Positions 24,046 through 37,200 of a stretch of DNA of 64,000 nt are shown in pieces. Numbering within the stretch: the stretch's first letter is position 1; every line of letters begins with the position of its first letter. Under the pieces are notes generated by a model. That model was given only the letters and a program-made list of their open reading frames with translations. It was not told where the DNA came from and made no database searches. The position numbers were made by a program, and so were the translations under genes. This DNA is from Echinarachnius parma (Eukaryota > Echinodermata > Echinoidea > Clypeasteroida > Echinarachniidae): positions 1 through 64,000 of the forward strand of contig JBAMJV010000868.1 of assembly GCA_037951105.1 (NCBI GenBank). The letters run 5' to 3'.

Positions 24046-25325
24046 CAAGTCTGAACAAGACAACAATGCCGTTTTGCCTTGTCTCATGTGTATAGTGAAA
24101 TTACGGTCAATTTCACATTTTCTCATAAAATTCACCCTTTTCTATTTAAAACATATATTAGCCATCTTCCTATATTAGGGTAACAAGTAATAGAGGAGCT
24201 TGAATTTTCAAAAGTAAAATTTTCTTTATCATTAACGTCGCACTGTATTTATTTTCAAGATGATAACTAGCCATCTTCAAATTTATGTTTGTACGCGTCT
24301 GCTTATGTATTTTTTTTTTGTCACCCGTTTTTGAACCTCTTTCATTTTTTTCCATTTCATACTTTTAGCTATTACATTTTTGTATCTTTTCTGTTTTTCT
24401 TCCATAAAATAATGTAAAAATTTTATTTTATTCCTTTCAGAAATCTTCCCTCCATCCCTCCCCCTCCCTTTTTTTCTCTTTTTTTCAAAATTTGTTGTTC
24501 AAATGGGTCATCAAAATTCACAACATTTTATGTACTAATAAATAGACTGCCATGTTACAGTTACAGTTAAATTGAATTGGTTTGTCTTGGACATGTCTAC
24601 GACTTGTATATGTACAAGTATCTAAAATAATGCACATACAACATATATACATTCATACTTAATGTCACACTCAAGTGTTTCCATAAAAGAAGAACAGATT
24701 AAATCAGTTATTTTGTATATCACATAATATATAACTTTAATCATAAATTATAAGTACTCTGCATCAATTTCATTGTTTCAATATCTATTTTTTTCTTCAC
24801 CTTTTTAGGTTGTTTTCTCAACCTAAAATTGCTGGAATTCAATCAAGCATAAAAACACAATACCACAGTTACATACACATACTGACGGGCAAATAATAAT
24901 CAGGACTTTCTATTTATACATAAAGGGATTCAATATTCATCATGATACTAGAAAAGAGCAGAAAATATTTAAGGAATACTGCCTACAAAAATATAGAAAT
25001 AGAATATTAAGGAGGTGAAACAAAGATGACTTCCTTGTAGCATATTTGCTCTACTCAGCTGGCAAAACACTTTGGACAAATTGCAAAAAGAAATGACAAT
25101 CTCTTACTATATTAAAATCCAGTTGAATATCGAGACTACTATGACTGGTAAATAACCAGTTGGTCTACATGCATGGCATTATGCCTATAACTCAGTGGCT
25201 GGAAATCACAAAGAAGGTTTATGTAAACCATGGTTTGAAAGTAACTATGGACTGCCATTTGTAAACTGATAGAGAAAGAATGTACACTTTTTACTTTTTA
25301 ACAATGTTGAAACTACACATTTTCT
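24046..25325. other. Intergenic AT-rich sequence
   Basis: No coding exon, RNA gene or clear repeat recognised. Confidence 0.5.
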
Positions 25326-25326
25326 A

Positions 25327-25462
25327 TAAAACACTTGCAATTGTTGTAAGTGTAATTATTGTAACTACCATGGCAACAGCTGAAATGCTCCATGCTGATT
25401 GGCTGTTGACCTAATAGTTCCAATAATTGGACACTTTCAACAATTGCAAGTGTTTTATGAAA
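25327..25462. mobile_element. Short MITE with AAAACACTTGCAATTGTTG ends
   Basis: ATAAAACACTTGCAATTGTTG on the left is matched by CAACAATTGCAAGTGTTTTAT on the right, about 130 bp apart, with a CCATGG-containing middle. A typical small inverted-repeat element without coding capacity. Confidence 0.7.
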
Positions 25463-26740
25463 TGGGGCACTGTTTTCAGATGATGAATTTTATTTGATGC
25501 CGCTGGTTAGCAAGCACCACCTGCCAAATCATCAGAAATTAGCAAATGTGAATTCCGCTTTTTACTTGACTACAAGCAGCATTTTTTAATGGTTTAAACC
25601 TGCTTTGTGAATTCCAGACAATATGTCTAATGTGAAATGGTCTAACCCAATATCATCCATAGTTACATTGCCTAATAACGTTGTCTAACATTTACCTTTT
25701 GTCTACACAACAGTTTGTCTAATAAACACACAGGTCTGCTATTCATTTTGTATGATTGCCATTTTGTCATAAATGCAGTTCGAGTTAGCTGTAGTAATAT
25801 GAATGCCAAGACACTGCATGAATAGTTGACAAACTGATTGTAGAAAGAAAAACAAACTATAAACCATATAACCCTACATAAGAACCATCCATACAACATA
25901 AAATACTATATAAAGATATATATTTAAATTATAAAAAAATACATGTCTACCTAACGTCCAATGTCTAATATATTGAATTTGTTTGCAATTGTTCACATAC
26001 ATCTTAACTGATAGTTCTAAGATTTACGAGGAAACAAAACAATCGAGTTCAGAAAAAAATTTCAGACTGTCTATATTTTATCACTGTCAGTCATAATTGT
26101 AGGAAACGCAGGAACTAGATAAGTGTATATATATATTGCATGACGCCATAAAAAAGAAATACACAAACGATGAATGTACAAGCACATGAATAACAATTTT
26201 GACTAGTCCACTGAATTGATAAAAGGAAGTGGTAAAATGGAATGCTGTACTGAATTGGATGAAAATAATAGAACATAAATGCTGACTTACTGTTATCAAG
26301 GGAGATGCTTTGAAATATCTTTTAAAAATGAAAAATAAAACATCGGAAAGCCTCAAAAGTAAGAAACACAAAAATCCTCCATAAACGTGAGATAGCGTGA
26401 ACAGTGCTTAGTATATTTTGTCCTGTTAAAAATCTTATGACTCTGTGTAAAATCATGCACAGTTTCAACTTATAAATACCGTCTCTTGGAAAATAATACT
26501 GCAGGTCTTTATATATCACATTCTCTGTAAAAACGAACCAAATTAGAACTGAATATTGCAGATTATGAATACCTAAAGCCTAGATCATGGACAAAGAATA
26601 GTGCTAGAGTATTGCTTCTCAAAATCATGTTCTTATACCATAGACTGAAACAAATCACAGTACTCGTATCCAAGATATCTCTCCCTTGTTTTAACAGACA
26701 AAAGCAAAACAAACATTTAAACATATCTCTAATTGCCCTG
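25463..26740. other. Intergenic, nothing recognised
   Basis: AT-rich; several minus-strand ORFs of 60-100 codons show no family features. Confidence 0.5.
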
Positions 26741-26745
26741 ACGAA

Positions 26746-27024
26746 GGTTCTGCGAGGCTCCTTACCAACTCTCAAACTGAATCGATAATTCAGTTTATAT
26801 CCCTCATAAGACTGTTCTAGCCATGTGATTGGTCGAAACGCCGTCACATGTTCAAGTATAATTTCTCCCATCAAATCCCAACCTCATATAGTACTTTTGT
26901 ACAGTTCTTTTTTTGTCGAGGGCAACAAACTTTTGGGCGCCGCACGAGAGTAAATAGTAAATTGCTACTTCACAAAGGTTCTGCTAGGCTCTTTACCAAC
27001 TCTCAAACTGAATCGATAATTCAG
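26746..27024. repeat. Pair of about 53 bp direct repeats
   Basis: CTTTACCAACTCTCAAACTG followed by AATCGATAATTCAGT occurs at about 26750-26800 (with C for the second T) and at 26972-27024. The copies are about 224 bp apart, with a GC-richer spacer. Confidence 0.75.
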
Positions 27025-28061
27025 TACATTCATTTTGGCCAAGACATCTACATTATCTACTATGACTATGGCATAAACGTACAAGAGTATTTGGCTTTAG
27101 GTGCAATCTGTCGATCACAAGTAAAAAATCAGTGAATAAATACAATGACTCACTAGTACCAACACACATATAGTTACTACAATATGCATTAGCCCATAAC
27201 AATGTGTGTTAAGTAAATGAGTTTTAAATACATCCATTGAAGATGGTATGTTTGTCAGAAGCGCCGTCAAACCATACAATAAATATTATCATAATACAAT
27301 GTACTATTATCTAAAGACATTTCATTATACCAAGTAGTTTCATTTTCATCATCAAAAACAATATGTAGTAGTGATTCTTATATTTCTTTATCACCATATG
27401 TTCAGATTTAATGATACCATTCAGTAATGTATCAGGAGAATTACACCCGATGGACAATTTTTCCCTCGACAATTACAACTGCACCCCCCCCCCCCAAGGA
27501 TAATAAGCACCCCCTATATGATTATCCCTTAGGACAATTACCTCCACATTAAATGTTTCAGCTTTCTTTCCACTGAAAACTTGCTACCATAATTCCTACA
27601 CTTTGTGTCTTAGTCAATCTGTGCTGACCAAGGAGTCGTGTTTGGACACAAATGTCTAATGAGACCTGGTTTAATTACTATTACCCTCCACATAATACAT
27701 CTTTCAACTTTCTGTCCACAGAAAAAAACCTGCTACCAAAGAGTGTGTCTTATTATATTTGACCAGCTATAGCAAAACCCTGCACTTGTTGGTAAAAATC
27801 AAAATGTAGATTTTCATACCATAAGAAAGGCCTCACCACAAGCTTTCATTTCATGCTTTGTTCTAACGTGGTCAACAATTGGCGAAGATATGATTGTTTC
27901 AATTTTACAATCATAGGTCTTTTACACACATTGTGTGAACTAAAAATGCTGATTTCTTTGAAACATGAATTACCGACAAGTGCCAGGTTTTGATATAGCG
28001 GGTCTCATATCTGTGCTGTCCAAGAAGTCTTGAGTGATCCCTAATTAGACCAGGTTTAATG
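27025..28061. other. AP3B downstream region
   Basis: Contains the AP3B 3' UTR just below 28062 and then AT-rich sequence with a C run near 27485. I could not place a poly(A) signal with confidence. Confidence 0.4.
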
Positions 28062-28215
28062 TCACGCTGTGGCCAAAGCCTTCTTAGCCTCCTTGACCAG
28101 CATGTTGCCAATCACCATCTTCTCGCAGTTGGCCGTGATCTTGGCTTTCCCGTCGCTTTGAACAGTAACGGTCATCAGCGCAAGGGTTCCAGCTGAAATG
28201 GTCCTCCCAACAAAC
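28062..28215 (-). CDS. AP3B1: AP3B exon 25 and stop
   Basis: [40 protein letters not shown] then AKKALATA and TGA at 28062. Matches the vertebrate C-terminus (GSLMLVTVEL, INTEKTVIGSVLL). Acceptor CCTAAG. Confidence 0.93.
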
Positions 28216-31200
28216 CTTAGGAGAAGAAAAAATAAAGACAAAAACTAATTATTTAGATATTTATTTTCCGATCAAATCATAAAGTTGGCCGTGATCTTGG
28301 CTTTTTCTTCGCTCTGTACTTGATATATTTCATATTTCACAGGTTTTCCAAAATGAAATTGAGTTTTAAAAAATTTCTTCAAAAGTGCTCCTGTGCAAAG
28401 TCACACACGTGACCGATGCCATTTGACCTCTGTCCTTGGGCAACGTAATCCTAATAAAATCTTTTGTGTTACACATGAAAGACTTCAACATATGCAAGTC
28501 ATATATGAAGTTCACATCACCATACGTCCTATACTTACTAAAATATAAGCATCCTATTTTAGAATTTTTCACATTTTGGGTCACACACGTGACCAAGAAT
28601 GGCCCAAATGTTCCCGCCGAATGGTCCTCCCAACAAAAATTTTGTGCGACAAGTTGAAGAATAATGACAATAATAGTCATGTTTATTTTAAATATTCAAA
28701 TCCACATAACGATACACTACCATCAATACAACGCACTGCATTACAATTTGATCCTCCCCTCCCCTCCCACCCCCCTCCTCCCATCCTGGAAAATCCAGTC
28801 TTTTTAAGGTTAATACATTCTAATTAGGGAAACTGCACATATTCTATTACAAAGTCCTTAGAAACACCTTAGGCAATTAGCGAGTGCTTGGTCTACAGTA
28901 GAACCAGCTTCTCAAACCGGCCATGAGAAAGTGGATATTAATAGTACTACTAATAGGAATAATGATAGTAACTATCGTTAAATGTCATTGAAAAGTATAA
29001 ATCAATTACCTGTAGATAAGCTTGCTTGGATCACTGGCAGGGACAATCTGAATGTTGGCCATTTCCCCTACGCACCTGATCAGGTCTCTCTCGTCCCTGT
29101 TACCCGTTGCGATGTCGCACTTGTCCGAATGCTCGTTCATTCCCGTCAGCTTGGCTGTCAACAAAGAACAAGAAAATCTATCAATTTAAATGTAATGACC
29201 GTGAACAGGTCTCTGTCTTCCCTGTTACCAGTTGCAATGCCACTTTTTTCTGAGTGCTCGTTCATTCCCGTTAGTTTGGCTGTAATCAAAGAACAAGAAA
29301 ATCTATTCAACTTAATGACATCTAATTAGGTCTCTCTGTTCCATATTATCCATTGCGATGTTGCATTTTTTCAAATATTTGTTAATTTCCATCAGTTTGG
29401 CTGAACACAAAGATCATGAAATTATTTATAACTTAATGCAAGATTTTCAAAAAAGTAGATGAAATCTTTTCCTGGAAACTTTCATTATAATACCCTGTTC
29501 ATATTGTTGAATCGGTTATATATATCAAAGGCCCTTTATCGTTAAGCTGTCTTTCAAGTATTACAATTTCAACAGACTGAGACAGTGCTTTTGGGCACTA
29601 GATTCATAAAAAAAGAGACAAATTAGCCATGACTTTTAACCTTTAAAACTTGTTCACAAGGCCCCAAAAGACCTAATCATGTTTGGTACTATATTGCAAA
29701 TGAGGGAAGTGAACAGAAAAGTTTGCAAGCAAAATTGTTGGTATATACTAGCACTATCAAGACTAGATTTCTTCCCAAGATTTATAAAGAAGGAAGTCTT
29801 TTTTAAAGTACTTACACTGCTGACTCATGAAGTCCCTCTCACTCATGGTCAGTGGTTGAAGGAGTTCCCCCACCGGAGCTTTGATGGACACGCTGAACTT
29901 ACGAGACTCGGTACTAAGATGGGAGGAAAATAAAGACAAATTGTCCATTTTCACATCAATTTTTTTTCTCCTTTTTTTTTCTTCAAGAAAATTTTACATT
30001 CACACCAGGTCCACTGTCGTTTAACACAGTGGCAGGTATTACATACAAGACGATATCAAAACACTTTGAACGGAAAAATCATAGAAATTTGCCATGCATG
30101 GCTAAATCTATAAAAGCTGGTGAGCCCAATGAAGTCATCGAGAAAAGTGTACATTTATTTTCATAAGTTAGACAGCTGATAAAGAGAATCAATGATGCTA
30201 GGGTTTGGTGTTGCATATATGATGCGTCACTTTAATTATGACTTTTGTTTGATAAAGAGAATTTTTTACTTTTGAGGAGCAGCAAGGCAATTATTCTTCA
30301 GTCATATATGTTGTGTGACTGCTCAGATCTTGGGTGTCAATTTTCTAGATTGGTTTGGGCCTTTGTCTTTTGATACAAAGGTCGTGGGTTTGATTCCCGA
30401 CCACGGTAGGTGTGTCCTTAGGCAGGGTACTTAATCCACATTTGCTGCTTTCATATCAACCCAGGTGTAGTAAATGGGTACTTGGCAGGAATTTAATCCT
30501 TGAAATGCTTAAGCGCGCGCCCCATCTTGGCAGCTCAGCTAAGGCCAAGGAAATAATTACCCGAGCGCCTTGAAACTTTGTTGATAAAGCGCTATGTAAA
30601 TATAGACAATTAACAATAGACAATTATTATGAACAGAATCGGTTGACTTGACTGAATTTGAACAGTTACACGTCCACTAGGCAAGTGCAGTGCGGTGCGG
30701 TTCGAGCTTCAAAGTAATTTTGAAAGTCAATTTACCATATTTCAAAGTTTGCCGGCTGAGTCGTGTCTCTGAAGTCGACGCCTATGATGACAGATGTTGA
30801 CTGGCTTACAGCCAAATTGGTGATTTCTGGGAATGCATGCAGCTTCATACCAGCAGCCAATTTGGTTTCACCTGGAATAAGTTTAGTTAAAGATAAGAAA
30901 AAGAAAAGGGAATTGATAATGCACTACCATTGAAGATGATTTGAGGTGATTATAACATCTCCATTGACCCCATCCTCAGTATCTAAATGACCAGTCCTGA
31001 AGGGGTTAATAATATCGATACAAATTCAAAATGTACAAATTGTGCATAATTATTTCTTTGATCTTCGCACTTCATACCAGCAGCCAATTTGGTTTCATCT
31101 GGAATAGGGATAGTTGAAGATGTAATAGAAAACGGAAATAAATTATACAACACTAAACCATCGTTTATTAAACACATTGAAGATTATTTGATTTGCTTAT

Positions 31201-34200
31201 AACATGCACCCTACCTACACCCCATCGTGATTATGTTCAGGACCAGTTCTGAATTGGTTAATAGCTACAACAACAAAATTGTGAACATTTCTTTTACTTA
31301 TCTCCCTATTTTATCGCTCTCCATTTCTGCATCTAGCACTATTTTGGCCTTCCTCTAAAGGTGATTTTATTCTTACTATTTTTATTTTTTTATTCTGGTT
31401 ATGGGGAGAGCAAAATAATCTGACTTGATGACAAATTTAGCTGAGGAAGAGCTGATAAAACGAGAGAAAATGATTTTTTTTGTTACCATTTTCTTCTAAA
31501 GAAAATGTCATATCATACTTCAGAGTATTTTTTCAAACCCTTTGGAAAGATCAACTAACTATACATCCATCAATCTAAATGAAACAATAGCTCTAAAAAT
31601 ACACCTGCTTGCCAATAGCTGTGAAATCCACCATATCCAAATTTTTAATCACATCCTTTCTAACAAAGGTTGTTCCTGACAACATAAACGCTTGCCTGTG
31701 GTTTGCCCCAACATAGCATTCAGCTTATTTACGCAAGCTTGATTCAAAGTATTGAAAGTTTATCGATGAGGAGCATATTAATCAAACAGATTGCCTCTAG
31801 AGCTAAAATGAAGTAACATCCACTTAATTTTGAATACATTTGGTAATTTGGTCTATCGGGGAAGGCTTCACTTCCATATGCGCAGAGAATGTGAAATCAC
31901 TAGCCCATTGCCTACGGGAATCTGGTGGGTCCTGTATTAACTCTTTGGGACTGTAAAAATCTAGCAGGGAACAGGTCCACTTACCGACACTGATATTCTG
32001 TATCTTGGCAGTACTGTGGTTAGTGAATGTAGCCTCGATGGCCACCATGGTTGTAGCGTAGATGCAAGTTGTTCGTGGGAATCGATACGACGCCGAGATT
32101 CCACCGCTGTTGACTCGATTCATGAGCTCATATGTCTCCTTGGATGCGTACATTGTCCCTCCAGCCTAGAAAATACAGAAAGGCAATAATAGGTTTACAA
32201 GGTTTAGCTCTCTAACATGCTAAGGACATGGCATGAAATTAGAACTGCCCACACGCAGTCCCAGGGACACTTAAAATTAAGCTTTGAGCCACCAACTTTG
32301 TTTCTTTATTGTAAATTGTACTTGCCTGATTCAGCAACAAAATAATTAAAAGCATTATTCAGATTTTTATTTCTTTAGGGGTCCTACTCAGTTGCCTGAC
32401 CAAGCCACAAAAGCAACAAGTACATTTCTAGCGTTGCTAGAGGTATTGCAGTTCTAGAGATATTGTTTTGAGTATGTTCAACTTCACATCATTAGCACTG
32501 GAAGATTTGACGTTTATGTTTTCAAAATGAACTCCAAGGCAATGAAGGATGAGCCATGTTCAGATTGTCCCATCTAATTATTCAATTGTAAGAAAAAAGG
32601 ATGAACTACCACAGTTATTCTGTTAAAGTCGGTAACTGCATTTTGTTTCATGTTAGCAGGCAACTTGTAAAAGTAGTGATGAAAAAATCATACATTCATC
32701 TAGATAGTTAAGACAAAAATTTACATTTCAAAGAATGGAATCTCATTGAATAACGCAGGCAACTTGTAAAAGTAGTGATGAAAAAAATCATACATTTATC
32801 TAGATAGTTAGTAAAAAAAAAATGGACATTTCAAAGAATGGAATCTCATTGAAAAACGCAGCAAAGTGATTAGTAACATTATTACATTTTCTAGTTGAGC
32901 AATACATTTTAACAAGTAGAAATTTGCACTGCATTGGCGATAAGCATTTGTTAATAATATAATTAGTATCATCATTCAAGTTCTGAAAGAAAAAGGAAGC
33001 CTTGTTTAATATATCAAAATCACTGGATAACAAAATACAACAAAGTACAAAGTGATATTTCTAAAGTGGCAAGTTTTCTGTTCATTTGAAAGGCAAAATT
33101 CTGTGTTATTTCAATGGTGTCATTTTCACTAACAGAACAAAGCAATCATTCTGTGCTTAAAAGGGATAGTTGAGTTTTGGGTAAAGAGAGTACAGTTTTG
33201 GTCAAACTGAATTTTAGTAACTAAAACCTCCACCATTACATTACAAACTAATATTTATAACTCTACCATGCTTGAAAGGAAAACAAACTTACAAATTACT
33301 AAGTAAAAAGCCTGTTATCATTCAAAAAGAGCCGTTAAAATTCAAGAGGGCGCTCTCTAAAAACTCATCGGTTTCAACCATTTAAACAAAAATATTGCGC
33401 ATGTGATGTTTTGATGAAATAGTGATTAGATAGAGATAATCAACAACTATTAAAAAACCTCTTTTGCAAATGTTTGAAAAGAGGAAGCATTTTTTACATG
33501 TCTCTCTTTGTTCTGGGCTACCCAAATCATGTATCCGGCCTCAAAAAATTGACACTGTACATAATTCTTTTTTTAGCAACAGAAGTAAACAATAAAAAAT
33601 GGGGTCTGTTTTATTTTTACAGAAATTTCAGGTTTCCTTCTTTTTTTGTATAGACAATTAGAACGTGATGCTATAGTTTCTTGTCTAATTCTTAACATTT
33701 CCCTATTTTCCATGATGAAGAACACTAAAATGCTATGCTATATCTTATCTGTTTCTGAATTTTTTTAAATTTTACAAATAAATAGAGATCTTGCCACCTT
33801 AGATTCGTAAAATAAATTTACCTTTGCCAACTGAGCCATCTGTTCAGAGCTCTGATGAATGGTGAGTGAGTACATGAAAGAATTAGAAACTCATATTAAA
33901 CAAAGTGAAACAAGGAGACGACATCAGAATAAATGTGGATGATATATCAAACACGAAAGCCCCCAGAGAGCATGCGGTCACCACAGCGAAAATCGAGAAA
34001 TCCTAAGAGCTATAATATCATAACAAATGCTGATTCTCAAATTGCCATTATCATGATAATGATGTTTGATTTTTATAGTGGCTCATATCAGTGGCAGAGC
34101 TAAGGGGGGAGGGGGGGAGGGGGGGAGGGGGGAATAATTTTGAGGGGGAAAAAATAATGACTCCAACCACCTTGTTGGCAGAGGCATAAACAAATTTAAT

Positions 34201-37200
34201 GTAAGGGGGAATATTTTTTTTTTAATTAAAAATACATCAGGTGTGCCCCCCCCCCCCAATAATTTATGCGCCCCCCAATCAGACTTCAATAATATACAAA
34301 ATAATTGTTTTTTTTGTATAGATTGTTTTGTTGTTTTTCAACACTCTCAAGGGGCCGTATTAAACAAGATCCACAGTAATACATGAGAAGGAAAAAACAT
34401 GCAAATTAAATAGTGAGTCATAGTAAATGTTATCAACATGCATGAGAATGTAAATAGTAAACATGACAAATTTTCCCACTAATTTGATGTTTATCATTTA
34501 ACAAGAAAACAAAAATACATCGATATGAAAATGTCAAAAATAAATGTGTATTCATTTAAAGCATTTTATAGCTTAACTATCTCAGCATGGGTTAAACTTG
34601 TTATGCAAATGACAGTGCATTTTTATCAAAAGGTATTGTAGGTTTCAACATTAATTTCAAATGACACTGAATGAAAGACATGCAGCGTTATGTAATTTGA
34701 CGATAGTATAAATATGATTCAACTAAAGCACAAAAACGAATATTGGACATCAACACAAAATTATCTGTTTTATTTGAGACAGTTGGCTCATTAGTAATTT
34801 TACATGTATCAACAAAAAGACAACATTGATAAAAGATAGTAATAGTAAGTTTTGTTAGGGTATTCTCATCAGTGGTTGTACACGGTTCTCAATCAAGAGC
34901 ATAAATAAAGATGACTTACCATTGGTTTATCACTTAGGGAAAGACCTTGTAAATCTTCAGCAATGGTTGGAGTCAGCATACTTGTGGGTGCCGCAGCGGC
35001 TGGTGAAGCAGACTGTGATGCGTCGCCTGATGGGGCAACTGCAGAGCAAACAAAAATAAATTGAGAAGGGATATTTTTTAGAAAACAAGGAATTATTTTA
35101 CTATTATTTCAAAACTATCTTTCTTTCTATCTATCTAGTCATTAATCAACCCACCCAACTACCCACCCACCAACCAATCCACCCGTCCATACGTCTTTAT
35201 AACTCAAACAGTACTCACAGTCATCAAAGTCCAGTAGTTGTACCGTCGATTCTTTCTTTCCTTTCTTGTCCTCTTTTGCCTTTGGTTTCTGTGGAGTTTT
35301 CTATCATAAAAGAAAAGGAAAAACAGAGAGATAATAGAATGTACATACATTTGACAAGATCATAATTATTATGATGGCAGCAATATGAACTATGATTTCT
35401 GCAGCCTTGTAAATTTAGCATATTTATTTATTGTTCTCATGCAATGCATCCAAGAAACAAACTAAATATATCCGTAATACAGATTAATGAAAATTGTGAC
35501 CCACAAGTGTCTGCTGACGGATGTGTGTGTGCGTTATAATTGTATAGTTGACATTATCATTATAAGGGATAAAGGAAATGTGATGTTACCAATGTTACAT
35601 CTATTCATAAAACTTCACCTCTTTTATCCCCCAAGTTTGAAATCTGTATAATTCACTCTATACACAGGACTAATTAAGTTTGATTTGTTTTTATCATCAA
35701 AGATAAGTATAAGTCTCAACTTTCATTACCTTTTTCACTGGTTTGATCTCCTCCTCGCTATCCGACTCGCTCTCCTCACTCGAATCCTCTTCCGATGAGT
35801 CCGAGTAACTCTTTATAGTGGATGCCTCGTCACTTTCCTCCTCCTCCTCCTCGCTATCCTCCTCATCACTCTCATCCCCACTCCCGCTTCCCGACTCCGA
35901 TTCGCTTTCCGATTCTTCGCTGGAGTCATCTGCCTCTTCTAGAGAGAAAAATGAAAGAAAGAAGCAATGCAGGAATTAATTTTTAATTTTAGGGGGCTAC
36001 TTTTCCAATCTGATGGATATCCGGAAATAGTTCACGTAATACCCTATGGTAATTTTGGGGGGCTACCTACAGATTTCAGGGGGCTATTTTGAAAATTAGG
36101 GGGCAAAATCGCCCTCGGCCCCCGTATATTTTCTACCCTGGAAAGAAGTGAAAATTAATCCGAGTACAATGTTCCTTTCTCTGATTCTACATTGGTGCTC
36201 CTACGCTTTTCCTAATCCTCACCCACTTTACCTCTACATCCGAGCTTTCCAACCATCACCCAAAAACAAGGATGGTGGATGATACAAAATACTGAATGTC
36301 AATGACCCAATGACTGATCATTACATCAGAAAGGTCTAATTGGTTCACAACCAGTGGCGCCGCCATAGGGGCATTTGACTCCCAGTTCCCCAGTTGCCCC
36401 CCCCCCCCCCCCCCCCCTCTATCCAAGTCAGAGTGCTGTTTTCTATTTGTATGCCATTTTCAGCACCACAAACAGAAGACCTTCCCCCCCCCCCCCCTGC
36501 TTCCCAGCCCCCAAATTTGAAATTCGGGTGCCAACGCTGGTAACAACACTGATGAAGGGACAAGGCTATTGAAGACAATCCATCATTTTAATGGTAACTT
36601 TTTTGTATTGTATCATAATTTTTTTTTTTAATAAAAATTTTATGAATACATATCATCTTAGTTTTATAGACAATCAGAATAATAGTATAATACTTTTTTT
36701 AGCACAGCTTACCTGAATCGGATCTCTCCACATCATCTTCTGCTTCACTCTCCTCTGAGCTGGAGTAGAAAGACTTTGCCTTGCTCTTGCCCTTGGCCTT
36801 CCTCTTGCTAACAGCCTTCTTTTCTCGCTCACTCACCCAAGGCAGCACCTCCTGATAAAACGCAGAAAGTAAGCAAATAAATGTTTATATGAAAGTTTAT
36901 GCCGATTAAAGGTAGTTCCTGGAATTGTGAAATTACAGAGAAAGAAAGACAAATTCAATAAATATATTTTCATATATTACATAATATACAAGAATATTAA
37001 AAAAGAAATACATTTACTACAGTCTGACAAAAACAAAAATAAATCATTCTTGGGGTTCACTTTAAAGGACCTAAAGAATACAACGTACTTTGACACTTAT
37101 TCCATAGTTGATGACTTGAAACATAGGTCTGCCGAAAAAAAATCCATGAAAATAAAAACAGTAGTGATTTAAGACTAGTTTTCTGATGCCAAATCTCACT

